Shown: piece after piece, positions 1 through 11,867 of the stretch
Position numbering within the stretch: position 1 is the stretch's first letter
Layout: every line of letters starts with the position of its first letter
The notes under the pieces: model-generated
Database searches by the model: none
What the model saw: the letters and a program-made list of their open reading frames with translations, nothing else
What the model was told of the DNA's origin: nothing
Position numbers and translations under genes: made by a program
Assembly (NCBI RefSeq): GCF_019320115.1
Contig: NC_089581.1
Coordinates: 69,358,485 to 69,422,484 of the forward strand
From: Miscanthus floridulus
Lineage: Eukaryota; Streptophyta; Magnoliopsida; Poales; Poaceae
Reading direction: 5' to 3'
DNA length: 64,000 nucleotides

Positions 1-2801
1 GCCAAAGATCGGAGAAAAGTTAAGAAAGACTATGGAGAAACCATCATTCAATTTGTACAGGTTAGCTCTTTCTTCGCTCTTAGCACCTACATCAGTTTGT
101 CTCTAGCCATCTTTGTTTTTGTTTCAGTTCGAAAATAAACCTGATATATCTTGAATAGATGAGAGGTTATTTGGGATGATGATTTGGTCTTTTTATTCAA
201 GTGTAATTGAATTTGTGAAGTGAATTACATCTTAAGTGTTGAGTGCAGTAGCGTTTAGCTCATATAATATTGTGAGCCCACGTGGCCAGATGATAGGCAA
301 GAGTGTTTGGTGCAGATTTCATTGTTTAAAAGATATGATTGTTATCATGTCATGAAGTCAAATTCATTCTTTAGTGACTTTCTTATTTTAGACAAAGTTC
401 TTGTATCCTCATTCATGTGAGAAATGGATATTCAAATCAATTGGAAGAGATTGGAGAAAATACAAGGCAACATTAAAAAAGACACTATTTAATCCAAAGA
501 AGAAAAGGTCTGTTTTGAACAAGTGTTGTCCAGATGATATTGTTGAAGCTGAATGGAAGGCCCTAGTAGGATACTGGAAGTCCGAAGAAGGAAAAGTAAG
601 GCACCACTATTTACACTGTTTGGTATTTTTTACTATCATCGTCTACTATTGTTGATTTCTACATGTATAATGGTTCATTATTTAATAATTTACTTTTCTT
701 GTAGACCCTTAGTGAAAAGAACAAAATAAGTCATGAAATGAGGAAGACAACTCATGCAGCAGGTACAAAGAGTTATGCTCGTTGGTCTGAGGACATGGTG
801 AGTACATCTTCTCGTAAAAAAATTATATATGATTCTTCTTGCTTTTCCTTTACTACTATTTTTGCAGAGGCAAGCTGATCCTGAAAAAAAACAGCCACAT
901 AGAGCAAAGGTTTATCTAGCCACTCACAGGAAAAGGGGAAAAGGGATAAATGAGCCAGTGGTGTGCTACATGCACATGGGAACTTTTTTGCAATATATAA
1001 TTATTTCTGTTTTCTGATGTCTGGATTTCATTGTTGTAGGTTCAATTGGAAAATCTCCTAGACACACAACCAGAGTTAGCACAAAATAGTGAGGGCGGAG
1101 TTGCATGGGAAGGTGATGCATTACATCAGGTGTTGGGAGAAGAAAAAGCTGGACAAGTGCACGGCATGGGATTGCTTCCGGTTCCTAAACAAGTTTATGG
1201 TCGAAAAACACACCATTTTAAGGACATTAATATAGTTTCACTAGATGGCTCATCATTTGATGTAGAGGTTCACATGTTGGAGGAAATAAGGCAACTCAAA
1301 GAGCATTCTAGAATGCAAGACAAAGTTATCGAAGAACTAAAAAACAATCAGAGGCACAATGAGAACCAAGAAGCAACAATGGTAAGAATGTACAGCTTAA
1401 TTTTGTAACTCTGTATTGAAATGCGTTATTCAAACTTTATATCTTTTCTAGGGAAATTGTGCTAGGAGTGATCACAACAATTCTCAGAATCAAGTACTGA
1501 ATTCTAAAAGAAAGGTATTTGCACTATTTTCCATGTTTTCACCTAAACTAATATTTTGGCTTTAATATCCTTTCAAAATTTTAGAGAGTCCAGTGTGGTG
1601 CACCCAACCAGAATGAGGGATTCCTCAAACATAGGGATGAATTGGTAAAGTCACCCTTGCTTGTGAATTTAATGCTTATGCATCCATAAAAGATTTTTAT
1701 AACAGCTAATGCTACTGTCTTTTCTGTTTACTAGAATAAAGTAACATGTGAGTTTGAATTTAGTGATGATGATAATGTACTTTTATCTGGAGAAAAGGTT
1801 ATCAACTGGTTTCTTGTATTTAAGAACAACAATATACTCTTAGTTTAGTACATGTTAATATTTTACCTACTAATTATCATTTGAACGATTTTGAATTGGA
1901 ATCAGTGCCAAAGTGATAATAATGACAAGGAAGTAGAAGAAGCAGAAGCACAGGCAATATTTGAACGACACCTCCATAATGATTTTGCACCAACAGAGGT
2001 ACACTATTTCAATGTACCATTGAATAAAATATATTAGACTTGTAATGCTAGTTATTTAAGATGTCTATAACAGTGTATAAATACAATTGCCTTTCTCTTC
2101 CGTTCAGTTTGATTCTTGTCAAAGGAGTTCCGCCACAAGTAGAATAATACCAAAGAAACAAAAGGTATCTATGAACCACACTTTGCTATAATTATAGTAG
2201 ATTTTGTGTCTTATTATTTTGTACTTTCATTTGACATGTGTAAGGGACATCACGGAGGGCTTGTAGATACTAGAACCATTGCACACCAGGAGGTGGCTCA
2301 TGACAAGGCTACAAGCTACAGGCGCCAAACACCTAAACGACTTTCTCTAATGAAGGTAGTTGAACATATCACTTGTTCTAAATGCATGATCACGATGTAC
2401 AACTAAAGGGTTGCTGGTCACTAAGAGATTATGTCAAATTAATGTAGGTTGGGTCCACAGTGCTACTAATGACTTTGAAATATCCTAATAAGGCTAATGT
2501 GGCATATGCAACTCTCTTGAGCACTAATCCAGAAGCCCTAGTTGGTGGAGTTAAGATAGGAAGTCAATTCTACAAAGTGTGTATCAATCATCCTATAACA
2601 AAAGATGAGCCATTAGTGAGGCCTATGCTTGGGTGCGACAATATTGGTGATGCTCATGCCAAAGGAGTCCAAATTGCTTGGCCTTCGATGTTTGTATGTT
2701 CAAAACTAGCTTTCCTAACTTTACATCAATGTATATATGTGCCTTAATTTGTAATGTTACAACTTAAATTTTCTTTGCAGGTTGAAATGATTAATGGTTG
2801 A
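1..2801 (+). CDS. CACTA-associated Transposase_24-type protein (TnpA/TNP1-like), 5' end missing, multi-exon
   Basis: The second gene of plant CACTA elements, probably a DNA-binding accessory protein. Exons bounded by GT/AG can be followed at about 1-60, 392-595, 705-797, 868-960, 1040-1381, 1452-1514, 1584-1645, 1734-1797, 1907-1998, 2106-2164, 2244-2355, 2449-2692 and 2781-2801. The Transposase_24 core is visible: a W-rich block with CEKWIFKSIGRDWRKYK, then KTTHAAGTKSYARWSED, and GRKTHHF following a GMGLLPVPKQVYG motif. The exon at 1040-1381 ends in a charged coiled-coil-like stretch. The 2449 exon carries the family's C-terminal domain (NKANVAYATLLST, GGVKIGSQF, AWPSMF) and the last exon ends VEMING then stop, as in the family. 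I saw no stop inside the exons I followed, so this portion may be intact. The first coding exon lies outside the window. Confidence 0.75.
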
Positions 2802-2899
2802 ATTCCTACATCAATGCGCACAGGAAGAAGCAGTGGACTTTAGGAATCATAGCTAGTTCTTGAATTTTTCTTTCTAGTATGGACTACGTGTGTTTGCTC

Positions 2900-3496
2900 T
2901 CTTGAGCCATATCGTTATGTACATATACTACGATTTGTTCTAAACAAGCACTATGTTTGAGATCATTCCACAATATGTGGATCATGCTATGATTATGGAA
3001 ATTTGTGGTTTATGTGATTTTATAGTGTGTCATATTTGTGCGATTATATAATAATCCTTGTGCCATATGTATTGGAGAAATAAATATGTGTTTCATAATC
3101 CGAATATGTTGCAATAGATATAAAAAAGTGTTACAAACCATGTGTTGCTTTGTTTCATATACTGTGCTCTACCATAATGTGGAAGTGTTACTAGAACTAA
3201 AAAAAGTGTTACAATAGACATTCTTGTAACACTATACAAATGTTACGATAGATAAATAAATGTGTTCCACACTATGCATTCTACCATATTGTTAAGTGTT
3301 ACTAGAGCAAAAAAAAAGTGTTACAACAAAAATCATTGTAACACTAGACAAGTGTTCCTGTAGACAAGTAGTTGTGTTACAATAAACCAGTCTATTGTAA
3401 CATAAAACAAAATATGTTACTAAGTGAGCTAGTAACACTTTTTCCAATATACAGTAACACAAGTTGGTGTTACTATATCCCTGCACTGTAGTAGTG
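2900..3496. repeat. CACTA subterminal repeat region and 3' terminal inverted repeat
   Basis: From about 3120 the motif gtgttac(a/t) recurs in direct and inverted copies, for example around 3128, 3185, 3207, 3296, 3318 and 3374, often paired across short A-rich loops (tgttactaga, then aaaaaaagtgttac). In CACTA elements such subterminal repeats are binding sites for the TnpA-like protein. The terminal repeat ends at 3496 (…gcactgtagtagtg). Confidence 0.75.
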
Positions 3497-3498
3497 AA

Positions 3499-3590
3499 GT
3501 GACACTAATGACTTGTGCAAAATCAAGATAAAAATGATATGCAAGTGACACCAATGACTTGTGCAAAATCAAGATAAAAATGGTATGGCC
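3499..3590. repeat. Two-copy 46-bp tandem repeat next to the CACTA end
   Basis: Copies at 3499-3544 and 3545-3590 both contain gacttgtgcaaaatcaagat and differ at only a few positions. The array starts within 3 bp of the transposon end, so it belongs to the insertion-site flank. Confidence 0.85.
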
Positions 3591-4807
3591 AATAGTGAGT
3601 GACACTAGTTTTCATAGTAACAAGGGCAGCGATACTAATACTTGTCTATGCTAGATCCACCTCTGAGCAGTCCGCCACACTTTTGGCGTGGCCGTAACAG
3701 GTCCTTAGGCGCAATGTTTGCTACAGGTCTGTAATATATACCTACAAGAGATTTAAAGAATAGGTGGAACAATGTTTTAATGTTTTTTTAAACTAACAAT
3801 GTTTTAATGCTACGGATCTGCAATACCCAATTAAAAAGTACTTAAAACACTCATAAGGAATTAAGGATCGCATGGCTCAAGAAGAGATTGTTTAAAATAA
3901 CCCTTTAAATTTTAAAGCAATAATCTTGGCCTGATTAAAAACTACTTCATCCCGACTAGGCTTACCCTAAAACTAAGCAATAATGGGGGTGGTGCGCCCG
4001 GGTGGGTATGAAACCATGAACATCTAGGACGTTCTCACGGGAAAAGGCTGTGGCTCATGGTCTTAGGCTTGATGAGAGCATTCGGCAATTGCAGCCACCG
4101 CCCACCGGGCAGGAATGAGTGAGATCCAGGAGCGACGTATTTTGGTCCATTTGTCAATTTGCCAAGTTCCATTTGTCCACGAGAGAATAACACACAACCC
4201 AATATTCTACCAACTGCAGGGCAATGGAAGCATGCATTTTGGTCTTTTTGGGACAGGCAGCATCATGTCCATGCCATCCACTGCAGTAACACACAAACAT
4301 CGAAGAACCTTTTTACTGACGTGCACGTCCGCCCCTTGAATCTGCACCGACAACCTTTTGCACGTTTTTTTTTCCCACTGTCAGTGAATTCAGGTCAACT
4401 CATGAGCCTATCCCTCTGGCGGGTGTTTCTGGTAAACATTGGCAGACAACGAATCAGTATAGCAAACATGGTAAAACTGATACAATGTAGTAAATAACAT
4501 AAAAATACTGTGTCTAGAATCGTAAATGGTTAGATTTGAAAGATGCTGGATAACCTTTTGGATAAAGATGCTGGTTAATTAGCTTTTCTCGATTACATAT
4601 TGGTAGGGCTTTTATGTGCAAACGAAGCCTAAGTCGTACTCATGCAGTTGATACAATTAAGTCTGTGCATCAAGTTCAGCATGTCACTCAATGTGTCATT
4701 ACTTTTTTCACAATCATCTCGTCGTTACGACAAAACAACCTACACACAGAGGAGTATTTTTCACAACCATCTACCTTGAATCTCGAAACCAAGGTGGTTC
4801 CATTAGA
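3591..4807. other. Gene-free stretch
   Basis: Short overlapping open frames at 4115-4497 and 4614-4826 lack recognisable domains, codon bias or splice partners. I see no gene here. Confidence 0.5.
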
Positions 4808-5031
4808 AACAAGGTTTTTGGTTTGAGGAACAATCCCAACCTAGATGAGGTTCATCCCATAAGTTTTTGTGGAATTACTATATTCCTCGTGTTTATACTC
4901 ATTATTATTACCTCATGAAAGAAGAGATGAGATGGTGGAGAATAAACCCATTATATTTCAAAAACTAAACAAAAAAAAGTGAGAAGTGAGAAGATGATAG
5001 ATCACCCCATTCCTCAAATCAAACGCATCAA
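4808..5031. mobile_element. Probable MITE
   Basis: Imperfect terminal inverted repeats: the left end reads tttttggtttgaggaacaat, and the reverse complement of the right end reads gcgtttgatttgaggaatgg. The element is about 220 bp, AT-rich and non-coding. I could not fix the target duplication, so the superfamily is uncertain. Confidence 0.5.
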
Positions 5032-6125
5032 AAACTAACACATAGTAGTGGTGTCACACAGACTACTCAAGTAGCATTATCACACGTAGAGCCTCTGTCA
5101 CACCCTAATTTTTTTGATTTTGGGTTGTGCATAGAAAACACTAAATAAAATAAATAATTTCAATATTTGTATAAAATTTTCCAAGATTAATTAAGTTTAT
5201 GCTAATTTAAATATTGAAAATTGTGGTTTCAAACTTTTCTATATTAATTTGACGGGCTTTTCGTGATGTGATATTGCTTGTTGTTTGACTTTGTGTTGTG
5301 AGTAAGTAAAGTTTTCGAAACATGTTTAGTTAGTCGTTTATTTTTCTTTGGCTTCTCTGTCTTTTTCTGTAATCAAATATCTGCTTTCTCGATCTTAACC
5401 TTTTCATTTGAAACTTCTCAAGATCCTTTTTGTTCTGCTCCAAATCACTCCTTTGAGTTCAGCATCCATCAAATTGTCGGTGCAGAAAGTGACCAACACG
5501 TAAATATTTATAGTTTTGCTGTACATTGTGATTGGAGGTGACCTAGCACTCAATGACACAGGGTTTATATTGGTTCAGGCAACGTACCCTACGTCCAGTT
5601 TGAGTCGGTCGATGACTTTATTTCTGAGCCCAGGTGCTCGAAGTTTGCTATGGGGTTACAAACAGAAGGGAGAAAGGTGGGGGTACAAGAGGTCCGGTCG
5701 GACTCTGGTCGAAAGGGCCGAGAGTGACGAAAGCCCCGCTATGTGCTAAGTGTTCGAGCGTGTGCCCGGTATAACTTTATAGTGTCTAAAGTTACAGAGG
5801 GTGAATCAACGTAAGTGAACTGATCGATCTGAATGAATCTATCTGTTGGGAGAGAGTGCATCCCCTTTTATAGATGAAGGGGATGACCTTACAAGTGAGA
5901 GGGAGAGAGTACGTATGCTACTAAGTCTTGCTGCCCAAGCCATCAGGTACAAGATGATGGTAGACGCCCACAATACTGTTTAATGTCAGATGCACGTGGA
6001 AGGTTGCATCGTCTTCTTCAGGTATGGCAGATGTCGGTGCCTGTCACACTGTTGATACCCAGAGGCATGCGAGGGGTTTTACCATATTCGCCTGGTACGG
6101 TAAATGCCGGCGCCCACAACACTGT

Positions 6126-7598
6126 TGAAAGGATCAAGATACCCAAGAAGGAGGGTGAATTGGGCTAATTCTAAATTTCTTTCAATAATTAAGCCCTACG
6201 GTTAGCCCAACTTCACCCATTGTGCCTAGAAAGTGTTTCTAATGTTCTACCACACAAAAAGACTTGCAACCTAAGTTCCAATCCTACTCTAGCATGGCAA
6301 TTCTATGAATGTAAAGACAAGAATTGAATTGCTCAAAGTAAATGCTCAAAGTAAAGAGAGAAGGAGGAACACGGTGATGTTTTGCCGAGGTATCGAAGAG
6401 TCGCCACTCCCCACTAGTCCTCGTTGGAGCACCCGTGCAAGGGTGTAGCTCCCCCTTGATCCGCGCAAGGATCAAGTGCTCTCTATGGGTTGATTCTTTG
6501 ACACTCCGTCGCTGGTGAATCACCCACAACCGCTCACAACTTGAGTTGGGTCATCCATAAGCTCCGTCGGATGATCACCAAACTCTCAATCACCACCAAG
6601 CCGTCTAGGTGATGGCGATCACCAAGAGTAACAAACACGAACTCCCACTTGACCACAACAAGCCTAATAAGAAGGGTGGATGCACACTTTGCTACTCTTG
6701 TTTCACTAATGAGGTCTCACTCTTGGATTCTCAAATCTCAATCATCTCACTAGAACCTTGCTCTTCTTGGCACTCTCAAGGGTGTTTCTCAGCTGTTGGA
6801 ATAAGCAAAAGTACCCCCTCACATGAATGGAGGAAGTATTTATACACCCGTGTTCAAAACGAACCATTTTGTGCCTCTGTAGGGTGACCGGATGCTCCGG
6901 TCAGTTCTCCCCGAACTCCGATGTTTAAGTTGTGACAGGACGCTGGACAGTGTCCGGTCAACACTGACCGAACGTGTCCGGTCATGATTTTCCCTCTCTG
7001 GAACCTTACTAGAGTCGACCAGACGCTGGCACCTAGCGTCCGGTCGTTCACCTCTCAGCGTCCGGTCGCACCAAACGAAATCAACTTGATCAAATGAACT
7101 AACCGGACTCTGCGCCAGCATCTAGTCACACCGGAACCAGTGTCCTGATCAGTATTTGACCCTCCATTCACTTCTAACTCTCAATCATACATGAATGAAG
7201 TTTGCTCCAATGGATCTAAGGGCATTTTAGGAGCTACCTAGTGCTAGATTTAGCAAGTGTGCACCACAACTAACTCACTAGACTCACTTAGATCAAGCTA
7301 TCCAGTCCATACCCCCCTTAATAGTATGAACCAAAGGAAAAACAAAGTCCTAAACTACTCTAAGTAGTCTCCTCAACACCAAACTGCACTTAGAACTAGT
7401 CCATCCTTAACCTTGTCGTCCATCCTTTGAAAAACCGAAAACGATTTCCATCGTAGGGGCATGACCACCATGATAGCCCAATCGATCTCCATTACCGTGA
7501 CCTAACTTAATTGCCTCTGCAAAACACACTGTTAGTCACAATAATCACATGTATTGTCATTAATCACCTAAACCCAACTAGGGGCCTAGATGCTTTCA
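6126..7598 (-). repeat. Sirevirus 3' LTR
   Basis: The 1473-bp copy is preceded, in element orientation, by an A/G-rich polypurine tract at 7599-7612. It includes a cluster at 6888-7140 of gtccggtc/gaccgga half-sites forming imperfect palindromes, a known trait of Sirevirus LTRs. Confidence 0.9.
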
Positions 7599-7612
7599 AT
7601 CTCCCCTTTTTT
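7599..7612 (-). promoter_or_regulatory. Polypurine tract of the Sirevirus
   Basis: The minus strand reads AAAAAAGGGGAGAT directly against the start of the 3' LTR, as expected for the plus-strand primer of reverse transcription. Confidence 0.8.
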
Positions 7613-8169
7613 GATGATTGATGACAATACCACCTCGAGTATGTGAAAGAGATAAGGTTTTTAACATGCTTGGATCATATAAGCTTTTGACAATTAGAAC
7701 AAAAGAGTTAAGTAAGCTTATATGACCCAAGCCAACATGATGTACTCAATAGATATGAAATAAGCATGAGTACAACTAATAAAGCTCATTTGCATCGGAA
7801 TAAAATGCGAAAGCAAAGCAAATGAGCATCACTCAAGTGATATGATATATAAATAATTCAAAGTAGAGAGCACATATGTTACATATCACATAATATCACG
7901 ATCATGTAGATATCACTAACACAAAAGTATGGTTCGATGCATGAAAGTAAACACACGAATGCATAATAGTGTATCACACATAAAAAGCCAAATATAGTAG
8001 ATAAACTCCCCCTAAATAAATCGCTCCCCCTAAGTCTATCATACTCGATCCCTCTCCGCCTTTGGCATCAAACACCAAAACCTAAGGGTCGGTCGACGGG
8101 GCTACAGCGGACGAGTCGGGCGCTGAGGTGCGAGGAGTGAGCTGGAATTGTGTGCCATCATCATCTGAT

Positions 8170-10517
8170 CCTGAGCTCTGAGCAGTCTGACCCTCTATAG
8201 TTGGAAGCGATGCTGAAGTGGTCTGGGTGGGATCTAGAACTAGCGCTACCTGCTCGGATGATGTAACTAAAGAAGAGAGCGTCTCTATAGTCCTAGTAAT
8301 AGGTGCAACTATGGAAGGACCTAGGACATGTAGCTCTGGCGGTGTAGGCTACCCTGTCAACTCACTAAATGAAGCACCAAGGCCCCTAGAAACTGGGGTG
8401 AGCACTGATGAACTCTGAGGTGGAGTAAAGCCCATATGAAGAGGTGTGAACTGCGGGGCTGGCACTGGCGAAGCAAACCACTAGGACACCTGCTCTGTAG
8501 GTGAAGGAAACTATGGCGCTGGCAGTCCCTGACTCTGAAGCCCATTGGGCTAGAAAGCTGGAGTCATAGAAGTGGTGGCAGGCTAACCAAGCTGGGGTGA
8601 AAGCTGTGGTGGTGGAGCCCCAATAGCTGTCACAACATGCTGCATAAACCCAAGTAGCTGCTACTGCATGAGAAGCTGTTGCTAATGCATGGCCTACTAC
8701 TGCTGCTGTATAGCCTGCTGCTACTAGATCGCCTGCTGCTGTCGCTGGAACTCATCCTGCCTGGTCTGAAACTAAGCAAATGTAGCAGCAGTCTCCTGAG
8801 CCTGGCGAAGCCTGATCCTGCCTCATCCACTCAAGTATAGCAAGTAGAGCGAGGTCTATCTGCGGTGTAGGTGGAGCTAAACTAGAGCTACCGGCCTCAT
8901 GGTCATGTCATCGTGGAGACATATAAGGGATATCCCTATAGTCATCATCTGAGCTGTCGCTGGGGTCACTCTCAACCATCCCCTCCTGCTGAGCATCTAA
9001 CTGCTCCTCCTTAGTAGCTGCTATGCCCCTGATGGTCTCATCCTGCTGGGCTATAGTCTTTGGCACCTCTAGACAATGGCACGGCTAGCTAGGTGTCCTC
9101 ACTGCACTATGGCGGATCATCTGAGTCATGTTGTATGCAGGGAACTCTGTAGTAGCACCACTATACTCTGCCAGCATCTCAGGTAGCCTCACAGTAACTG
9201 CTCTATGGATCAGGAATGTAATCCAGTGAGCATATGGTAGCTGCCTATGACCCCTGAACCCCTCTACAATAGTATCATCCATCTCTGATAGAAGGAGATC
9301 CCAAATGTCAAACACGGTCTGCTGCATCAGAGAGTTCAGTAGCCATAGCTGTATGCGAGTCAAGCCCTCGTGATACCCCATCCTCAGAAGCAGTGTCCTC
9401 CTCATAATAAGCATCAAGCCCTCTAGAAGTAGGAGTGAGATCACTAGGTGTCCTGCTCGATCCCTCGTCGAAAGGCTCTGTGAAGCAATGGCAGACTAGA
9501 TCTATAGGAGGCACAAGACCGCCGTGAGGGCGTCTAGGAGGCGATGCCTGTCCATAGCAAACCTCATGTAGCCGGATGGACTGCTCCTAAAGCCTGAGAA
9601 TCTCCCTGTCCCTAAAGCTCATCAGCCTGTAATCTCTGCCTCTGAATGCAAAGTGTATAAATCTATGCTGTGGGTCAATCTAGAATGTAGTATAAAACTC
9701 ACGAACCCAAGATGGAACATATAAGTCTGTCCGTCTAAGTAAATCTGTCAGCCCTGGCAAGTAAGATAGGTAAGGGTGAATATGCTCTCCAGCTGCTGCT
9801 ACTATGGACTCAATGTTGCACCCTCTAAGATCTGAATACTGCCCCACTGTTAAGATATGCATTATAAAAATCTTCCTACAGTGGTGTGTAGAAGCCCTCT
9901 GAAGCTCGGTCATCTCTCCTCAGTGGGAACCACTACTCAATATCCACAAATCTGAGCTGTTGAACCTGCTTGGCCATGGTGGCCCTCAAATCCAAGTGAT
10001 TCACTGGAGGCAGACCCTGTGGTCTAGGTGGTGGACGAGAACCCCTCCATTGTGTCTCTGCCCTCGGTGTCACCTGGGTACATGTATGACTAGAGCGGCG
10101 AAACTATGGTGCCGGCTCTGTCTCCTCTGCATGCTTGCCCTCCTAAGGCTGCTCTGTTTGTTGTGCCTGCTGCTGTGACTCCTCCTGAGGCTGACTCTCA
10201 TCAATAGCGACATGCCGTCCTCCAACCATGGCTATCCCAGTTAGACCACCATGACGACGCTCAACCTCCTGGATAGCGGCCCTTTGAGCTAGAGAAAGCT
10301 GCTCTGCAATCACTACACCACTCCTAACACCTCCTGCCTTTGCACGCTCTATGGTGGCTGCAACTGTAGCTGCTCTAGCTGTATCAGCATCAGGATACTT
10401 GTGCTTCTTCGTTGCAAGCTTCTTCATTGCCTTGCCTTTTGCATCAGTAGGCAAGCGAGGCGGACGCCTTGGATCCACATCACCTAGACCACCACTAGCA
10501 TTCTTGACAAGGGCCAT
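8170..10517 (-). pseudogene. Sirevirus env-like / third ORF region, decayed
   Basis: This region is downstream of pol and in the same orientation. It opens with an ATG at 10517-10515 preceded by tttcag, which looks like a splice acceptor. The first frame runs to a stop at 10143 and is basic and Ala-rich (RRPPRLPTDAKGKAMKK). Further blocks in the same sense follow: one around 9680-9913 containing LYVPSWVREFYTTF, one around 9308-9560 containing SPPRRPHGGLVPPIDL, and one around 9085-9330 containing QLPYAHWITFLI. The 3' part (8400-8850) is Gln/Ser/Pro rich. Stops and frameshifts separate the blocks. This is the position of the env-like gene in Sireviruses. I see no clear signal peptide or fusion motif, so the envelope role is only by position. 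Confidence 0.6.
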
Positions 10518-10559
10518 CTGAAATGAACTGCTGCCTCTAACAAAGATCAACTACCAACT

Positions 10560-11560
10560 ATCACTTCTGAGGCTTGACCTCGATCCGTACTCACGAGCTT
10601 GGCCCCGAGTTGACTGACAATTGCCACTGAGACCTCAGAAACACCGACTCGCTGCACGATGGAATAGATCAGATATATGAATAATTACAATAAATCTAGA
10701 GATACGAAACCCTAAGAAGCAAGCAATTAGGTACGAAATTAGAATCGAGGGCTTGCTACCTGACGAACCGACGAACCGAAGAACAAGGAACGGATCATGG
10801 AGAACCACCGGGTCGGTACTGAAGCTAGGGTTTTGGCGAAGCAATGCGGCGTGGATCGGCGGTGCAATGTAGGCACTGGCGCATGGAGTAATGCAACAGG
10901 GGAGGCGCTGGCGTGAGGTGATGGCACAGGGAGTTGGCATGGCGGCGCTGATGTGCTGCGGGCGACGCTAGGGTATAGCACGGGCAAGTTGCGGCGGCGC
11001 GGACTTGGTGGCGAGCGGGGCATGTGGCGGTGCGCGGGCTTAGGAAGGCGCGGTGCGGCGGCGCTGGCGCGTCGATGGTGCGCAGCCAAGGCGTGAGTAA
11101 GGGAGCAGCGCGGGATGTGATGGCATGGAGCACGGCGCGGCTAGGGTTTGGCAATGTCGGCGTGGATGTGGGGCTAGGTCAAGGCAGCGCTGTGGTTATA
11201 TGAGGTGGCCCACCGTGACAGATAAGGAAACGGAGAAAAGAGTTGGAATCCCGCACGTTATCTACTTACCGGACGCTCCGGTGGCAACGATCGGATGCTG
11301 CCACCCAAAGTCCGGTCGACTCCAGAGAGGTCCAAAACCTCTGGAGCCACGATCGGACGCGTCCAGTGAACCCCAACCAGACGTAGCCAGAGTCCGGTCC
11401 TCACTGCCTTGATCGCCTTCGCTTGATCGGACGCTGAACCACCATCTGATTGGACGCTGAACAGCAGAGTCCGGTCACTCCACCGCAGCAGGTTCATCTC
11501 CTGTGAACTAACCGAACGCTAGACTTCAGAGTCCGGTGCGGCATCCGGTCACTCCTTTTC
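10560..11560. other. Sirevirus spacer between pol and env-like region
   Basis: A GC-rich stretch (10800-11200) with long chance frames on both strands is followed by a second cluster of ccggac/gtccgg half-sites at 11265-11545. I regard it as untranslated element sequence, perhaps holding the intron for the env-like transcript. Confidence 0.5.
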
Positions 11561-11867
11561 TAGCAAATCTTTAAAGTCCTTCGTGCTGCCTGTTCCCAAT
11601 CAAATTCCAACTTCAATAAGATCCAAATAAACACCAATTGGGACTGATGTGAGTGGCATCTCTCAAACCCTCAAGTTTTTCTAAATATTTTGCCTTAGGC
11701 TACAATTCTTTTTAAGAAAATAGGCAATAAGAGGGCAATTGAAGATAAACGACAAAGCAATATTCATGCATATGCAATGCAATACTTGAAAGTAAATCTA
11801 GTTTCTTGTCAAGTTTGATCCAAGGTTAAGCTTCTTCACACGCTTTATGGCGGTTATCTTAACCATG

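Larger units (their letters stand above)
1..3496 (+). mobile_element. CACTA (En/Spm-type) DNA transposon, 3' part
   Basis: The element enters from the left edge. It holds a spliced Transposase_24-type gene (1-2801) followed by about 600 bp of AT-rich DNA packed with short gtgttac-type motifs in both orientations. It ends at 3496 with a terminal sequence whose reverse complement starts CACTACTACAGTGCAGGG, the CACTA signature. The 3-bp flank aag (3497-3499) should be one half of the target duplication; the other half lies outside the window. The main transposase (TnpD/transposase_21) is not in view, so autonomy cannot be judged. Confidence 0.85.

Noticed and set aside
10635..11154. Several long minus-strand frames (up to 116 codons), rich in Ala, Pro and Arg
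   Set aside because: They overlap in different frames in a GC-rich Sirevirus spacer and have no domain, so they are chance open frames.
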